From Martinezella tropici (GTDB lineage Bacteria > Pseudomonadota > Alphaproteobacteria > Rhizobiales > Rhizobiaceae): DNA of 64,000 nucleotides. The DNA lies in the NCBI GenBank assembly GCA_000799755.1, contig JUHI01000003.1, forward strand, positions 62,001 through 126,000. Reading direction: 5' to 3'. A model generated the notes under the pieces. The model did no database searches. It had not been told where the DNA came from and was given only the letters and a program-made list of their open reading frames with translations. Shown here in pieces: positions 61,472 to 64,000 of the stretch. Within the stretch, counting starts at the first letter, position 1, and every line of letters begins with the position of its first letter. The position numbers were made by a program, and so were the translations under genes.

Positions 61472-61839
61472 TTCACCACCTCGATCGTGACGCCATGGCA
61501 AGCGCGCATGAGCTTTTGCTTGAGGCGGAATACGGGCGTGGAGACACCCTTCACGTCGATGACGCGCCGACGGCGCGCGAGGTTGTCCCAAAAGACGAAA
61601 TCGGCCCTGTAGGTGGCGACGAGAACGCCGTTGACGGTCAAAGCATACAGACGCTGGAGTTCGACGTCAGTCACTTCGCCGGCGCGCTCTCTGAGCTTCA
61701 GGTGGGCAAAATACGACGCCTCGGCTTTGCTATCGAAGCATATGCCGTCGAGGAGAGTGCGCTGGGCCTTGAACTTGTTGCCGCGCTTCGGCTTGGCTAT
61801 TGCAGCCTGATATTCCTGCCGGGTCATAGTGACGGTCAT
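61468..61839 (-). CDS. DUF1064 nuclease-like protein
   Basis: A 123-residue protein. KFKAQRTLLDGICFDSKAEA, then TYRADFVFWDN and RRVIDVKG, match DUF1064, with the E...D...D-x-K arrangement of a PD-(D/E)xK endonuclease. In phages these proteins probably process recombination or replication intermediates. Start overlaps the upstream stop. Confidence 0.78.
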   Translation of the reverse strand: MTVTMTRQEYQAAIAKPKRGNKFKAQRTLLDGICFDSKAEASYFAHLKLRERAGEVTDVELQRLYALTVNGVLVATYRADFVFWDNLARRRRVIDVKGVSTPVFRLKQKLMRACHGVTIEVVK

Positions 61840-62054
61840 GCCGACCTCCCGGCGCGGATTTCGCGTAGTTGATCGCGGGATCGAAGGTTGTAATCGCGGT
61901 GATATGACAAGCGATCGTGGCGCCGGCGCTCTTCATGCCGGCGGTTCATCTCTTCATTGATGAGCCGGTCGTCTTCCGGTGGAGTGATGCCAAGGTCGCG
62001 CGCTATGCGCTCAACATCAGGGCCGTGAAGGGTGTAGGCGTCGAGGAATGTCAT
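61836..62054 (-). CDS. Hypothetical early protein, 72 residues
   Basis: MTFLDAYTLHGPDVERIARD begins directly at the stop of the methyltransferase gene (four-base overlap). ERIARDLGITPPEDDRLINE looks like a small HTH; the end is highly basic. It may bind DNA, but no family is recognised. Confidence 0.6.
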   Translation of the reverse strand: MTFLDAYTLHGPDVERIARDLGITPPEDDRLINEEMNRRHEERRRHDRLSYHRDYNLRSRDQLREIRAGRSA

Positions 62055-63322
62055 GCTGCGCCTCCGAAAAGAGGACCGGCATCTTCCTCAGTTAGACCGC
62101 GCCGCTTGATGATCTCGCGCTTCTTCTCGTCGGGACCGGCGAGGCAAAGGCGCATGCGCTCGGCGATATCATGCTGATATTCAGGCTCACGCTCGATCAG
62201 GACGGCATTGAAGCCTTCGCGCCATGCCGCCTCGCCCGTCGTTCCGGTACCGGCAAAGCAGTCCAGCACCGTTCCGCCGGGAGGCGTGACGAGACGAACC
62301 AGATACCGCATCAGGTCGATCGGCTTCACCGTCGGGTGCTTCGAACCGATACGGTCATCAGCGTCGGCCTTAGCGGAGTAGAAGAATCTGGCAGCAGATC
62401 CACCCTCGTCTCGAGGCTGCACAGTAGGCCTTGGTCCGTAGTCTCCATAGACCGCCGTCCCCTGCTTTGGCTTGAAGGTATTGTTTACTTCACGCTGCTG
62501 GCCTGGTGCTTCTGGAAAAGCCTCGATGACTTCTGCACTTCCGTCGTGGATGACATTTGCAGGCCAGCGACCGTCTGGTGATCCGCCGCGCGGACCTGGC
62601 TTGGCAGCGAAGTTGGTGCTACCGTTGTTCTGGTACCGGCGCTCAGCGCTGGCCTCGCCTTCCCGATAGTGCGACCAAAGCTTTCCAGTGCCCGCGACGA
62701 TCTCATCATCGGTGCCGACACGGCATCCATCGATATTGATGGCCCCAGTGCCATGTCGAAGGATGTTCAGCGTGCCATTGTCTTCGCTGAAGGGTTTTTG
62801 GCCCATATAGATCGGTTCGATCGCGGGCTTGAGCGCTTGGCCACCGTAGCGCCAGCCATCCACGTCAATACCCGCGAACGGCCCATCAACGGCGCAGGCT
62901 TTAATACGGGTGGCCTTCGGCATGCCGGCGGCGAAGATCCAAGCGATGAAAGGGTGATTGATGAAGCCAGCGTCTTCGATCGCAACCGACATTCGGCCAA
63001 AGCCTCGTGTGGATGCAAAAGCCAGAAGGTAGCCGCCCGGTTTCAGGACGCGCAGAACTTGCCGCCACGTCTCGACCTGAAAGGCGATATCACCGCCGTC
63101 CCACTGCTTTCCCATGAAGCCTGCAGACGCTCGCTTGAAAGCACCTGTCGCGCCGGCCTTCACTTCTGCCGCACCATCAGATCCGAAGCGCTCAACAATG
63201 CTGGTCAGATGGTATGGTGGGTCCATGACCGCACTATCGATGCTGTTCTCCGGAAGAGAGGCCAGCACTTCGAGGCAATCGCCGGAATAGAGCGTCACAC
63301 ACCCATCGAGGAACTGGATCAT
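62051..63322 (-). CDS. DNA methyltransferase (N4-cytosine/N6-adenine)
   Basis: A 423-residue class beta-like DNA methyltransferase. The catalytic motif D34-P-P-Y37 occurs early and the SAM motif DCFAGTGTTGEAA late (about 378), the order of group beta enzymes. A large middle insert (about 120-330) probably recognises the target. It may protect phage DNA from host restriction or mark regulatory sites. ATG 63322 is taken because it overlaps the upstream stop; GGAG lies nine bases before it. Confidence 0.9.
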   Translation of the reverse strand: MIQFLDGCVTLYSGDCLEVLASLPENSIDSAVMDPPYHLTSIVERFGSDGAAEVKAGATGAFKRASAGFMGKQWDGGDIAFQVETWRQVLRVLKPGGYLLAFASTRGFGRMSVAIEDAGFINHPFIAWIFAAGMPKATRIKACAVDGPFAGIDVDGWRYGGQALKPAIEPIYMGQKPFSEDNGTLNILRHGTGAINIDGCRVGTDDEIVAGTGKLWSHYREGEASAERRYQNNGSTNFAAKPGPRGGSPDGRWPANVIHDGSAEVIEAFPEAPGQQREVNNTFKPKQGTAVYGDYGPRPTVQPRDEGGSAARFFYSAKADADDRIGSKHPTVKPIDLMRYLVRLVTPPGGTVLDCFAGTGTTGEAAWREGFNAVLIEREPEYQHDIAERMRLCLAGPDEKKREIIKRRGLTEEDAGPLFGGAA

Positions 63323-63504
63323 GCCGCTGCTCCTCTCTTTTCGAGCGCAGCCAAAGAGCGATGGCACCGGTCACGAAGGCGGGTGATTATCGCGAGCTTC
63401 GAAAGCTTCACGCCATTGTCGGCCTTGTTCATGCTGGCCTTTAGGCGGAAGATTTGAGCGTCGAGCTCGGCTATTTCTTCGCGGAGGAGATCGGCGTCTG
63501 TCAT
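63319..63504 (-). CDS. Small hypothetical early protein, 61 residues
   Basis: MTDADLLREEIAELDAQIFR leads a helical, probably coiled-coil product (RLKASMNKADNGVKLSKLAI). GGAGGA precedes the ATG, and both ends overlap neighbouring genes by four bases, showing tight coupling. Function unknown. Confidence 0.6.
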   Translation of the reverse strand: MTDADLLREEIAELDAQIFRLKASMNKADNGVKLSKLAIITRLRDRCHRSLAALEKRGAAA

Positions 63505-63998
63505 CGGCGCGTCCTCCAAACTTCGTCCGGGTCGATTCCTTCAGCGGCCATCTGCTCCAGCGCTGCAGCTTGTCGAGCGTCATAATTGGCCCAATGCTCG
63601 GCGTGCTTCTCTGGCCCCCATTGGGTCCAGATGTCGGCGCGATCGTATTTGTCGGCAAACTCCTTTGACTGACGCCACTGTAGGGCATACGTCGGCCAAG
63701 CCCGCGTCAGAGCGACTTTCTTATTGCCGCCCTCGGTCAACTGGCCGAGGCAGACGCGTTCAAGCCATGCCTTGCAATCCAGACCATTGGCAGCGATTAC
63801 ATGGTCATGCGGGCAGACCTGAAACGATCGGAATCCTGTTTCCGAGAAGAATGGTTTGTCCCACTCGATGACACGAGCATCGCCGTCACAAATGCCGAAG
63901 AGACCCGCATAGGAAAAATCCACGCGGCATCCGGCGATAGAAAGCTCAAGGTGTCCCTTCTGGCCGAAGAGCGGAATAGCGCCATCGTCAGCCGCCAT
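63501..63998 (-). CDS. Hypothetical early protein (start at window edge)
   Basis: A 165-residue frame whose ATG is two bases from the window end, so the true start may lie outside. CRVDFSYAGLFGICDGDARV and VCPHDHVIAANGLDCKAWLE show several Cys/His. WRQSKEFADKYDRADIWTQW is Trp-rich. No recognised domain. First in the visible early operon. Confidence 0.5.
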   Translation of the reverse strand: MAADDGAIPLFGQKGHLELSIAGCRVDFSYAGLFGICDGDARVIEWDKPFFSETGFRSFQVCPHDHVIAANGLDCKAWLERVCLGQLTEGGNKKVALTRAWPTYALQWRQSKEFADKYDRADIWTQWGPEKHAEHWANYDARQAAALEQMAAEGIDPDEVWRTRR

Positions 63999-64000
63999 AG

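Larger units (their letters stand above)
28000..64000 (-). mobile_element. Tailed prophage (right end outside the window)
   Basis: A nearly complete siphovirus-like gene order is present: early and replication genes, TerS, TerL, portal, capsid, connectors, tail chaperones, tape measure, tip, spikes, lysis. The main operon is on the minus strand; accessory genes lie on the plus strand at the left end and as islands. The left boundary is approximate. Integrase, repressor and attR are not in the window. Confidence 0.93.

Noticed and set aside
1..64000. CRISPR arrays or complete insertion sequences
   Set aside because: No regularly spaced direct repeats and no transposase gene were found on reading both strands.

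Overview
The window looks like a chromosome or replicon segment of a Rhizobium/Agrobacterium-type alphaproteobacterium. The coding style is GC-rich and transporters of the ABC type are abundant. There is a tail-less second FtsZ like the FtsZ2 of Sinorhizobium, a GAAC-N7-GAAC SOS box typical of Alphaproteobacteria, and phage families common in Rhizobiales. No rRNA, tRNA, CRISPR array or insertion sequence is visible.

Host region, about 1-27.7 kb. It starts with a cut-off exported protein, a GNAT acetyltransferase, a luciferase-like flavin monooxygenase, a Bcr/CflA-type efflux pump and a soluble globin-coupled chemotaxis receptor. A beta-lactamase locus follows: an AmpR-like LysR regulator faces a Tat-type class A enzyme and then a class C enzyme. 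Next is an amino-sugar locus: a GntR/UTRA regulator, a fused ManNAc-6-P epimerase/ROK kinase and an ABC importer without its own ATPase. A larger catabolic locus has a minus-strand livGFHM-type operon facing a GntR/FCD regulator, a DUF3830 protein, a TIGR04076 protein, an aldo/keto reductase, a SnoaL-like protein, the matching solute-binding protein and an FAD oxidoreductase. An SfnB-type flavoenzyme and ftsZ2 close the region.

Prophage, about 28 kb to the window end. This is a large tailed prophage. Its main operon runs on the minus strand, so it reads from right to left. In transcription order it holds: small early genes, a DNA methyltransferase, a DUF1064 nuclease-like protein, replication-type proteins, a LuxR-type HTH and a NusG-like antiterminator. 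Then come a metallopeptidase, TerS, TerL, a portal fused to an Acb1-like (anti-CBASS) 2H phosphoesterase domain, protease/scaffold, decoration and major capsid proteins, head-tail connectors and a tail module. The tail module includes a frameshifted chaperone pair, a tape measure with a lysozyme domain, a tip protein and two beta-helix spikes. Lysis genes follow: holin, SAR endolysin and overlapping spanins. The left end carries a plus-strand operon with an SRAP protein, facing a secreted PLD-family nuclease, with a perfect LexA-type box between them. Several small plus-strand genes sit as islands in the minus-strand structural region. No integrase, repressor or att site could be identified; the right end lies beyond the window.

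Most notable: the portal-Acb1 fusion, the SOS-box SRAP/nuclease module, the NusG-like factor together with an internal UUCG-loop terminator and an unexplained 300-base gap in the structural operon, the -1 frameshift chaperone, and the AmpR/class A/class C array.
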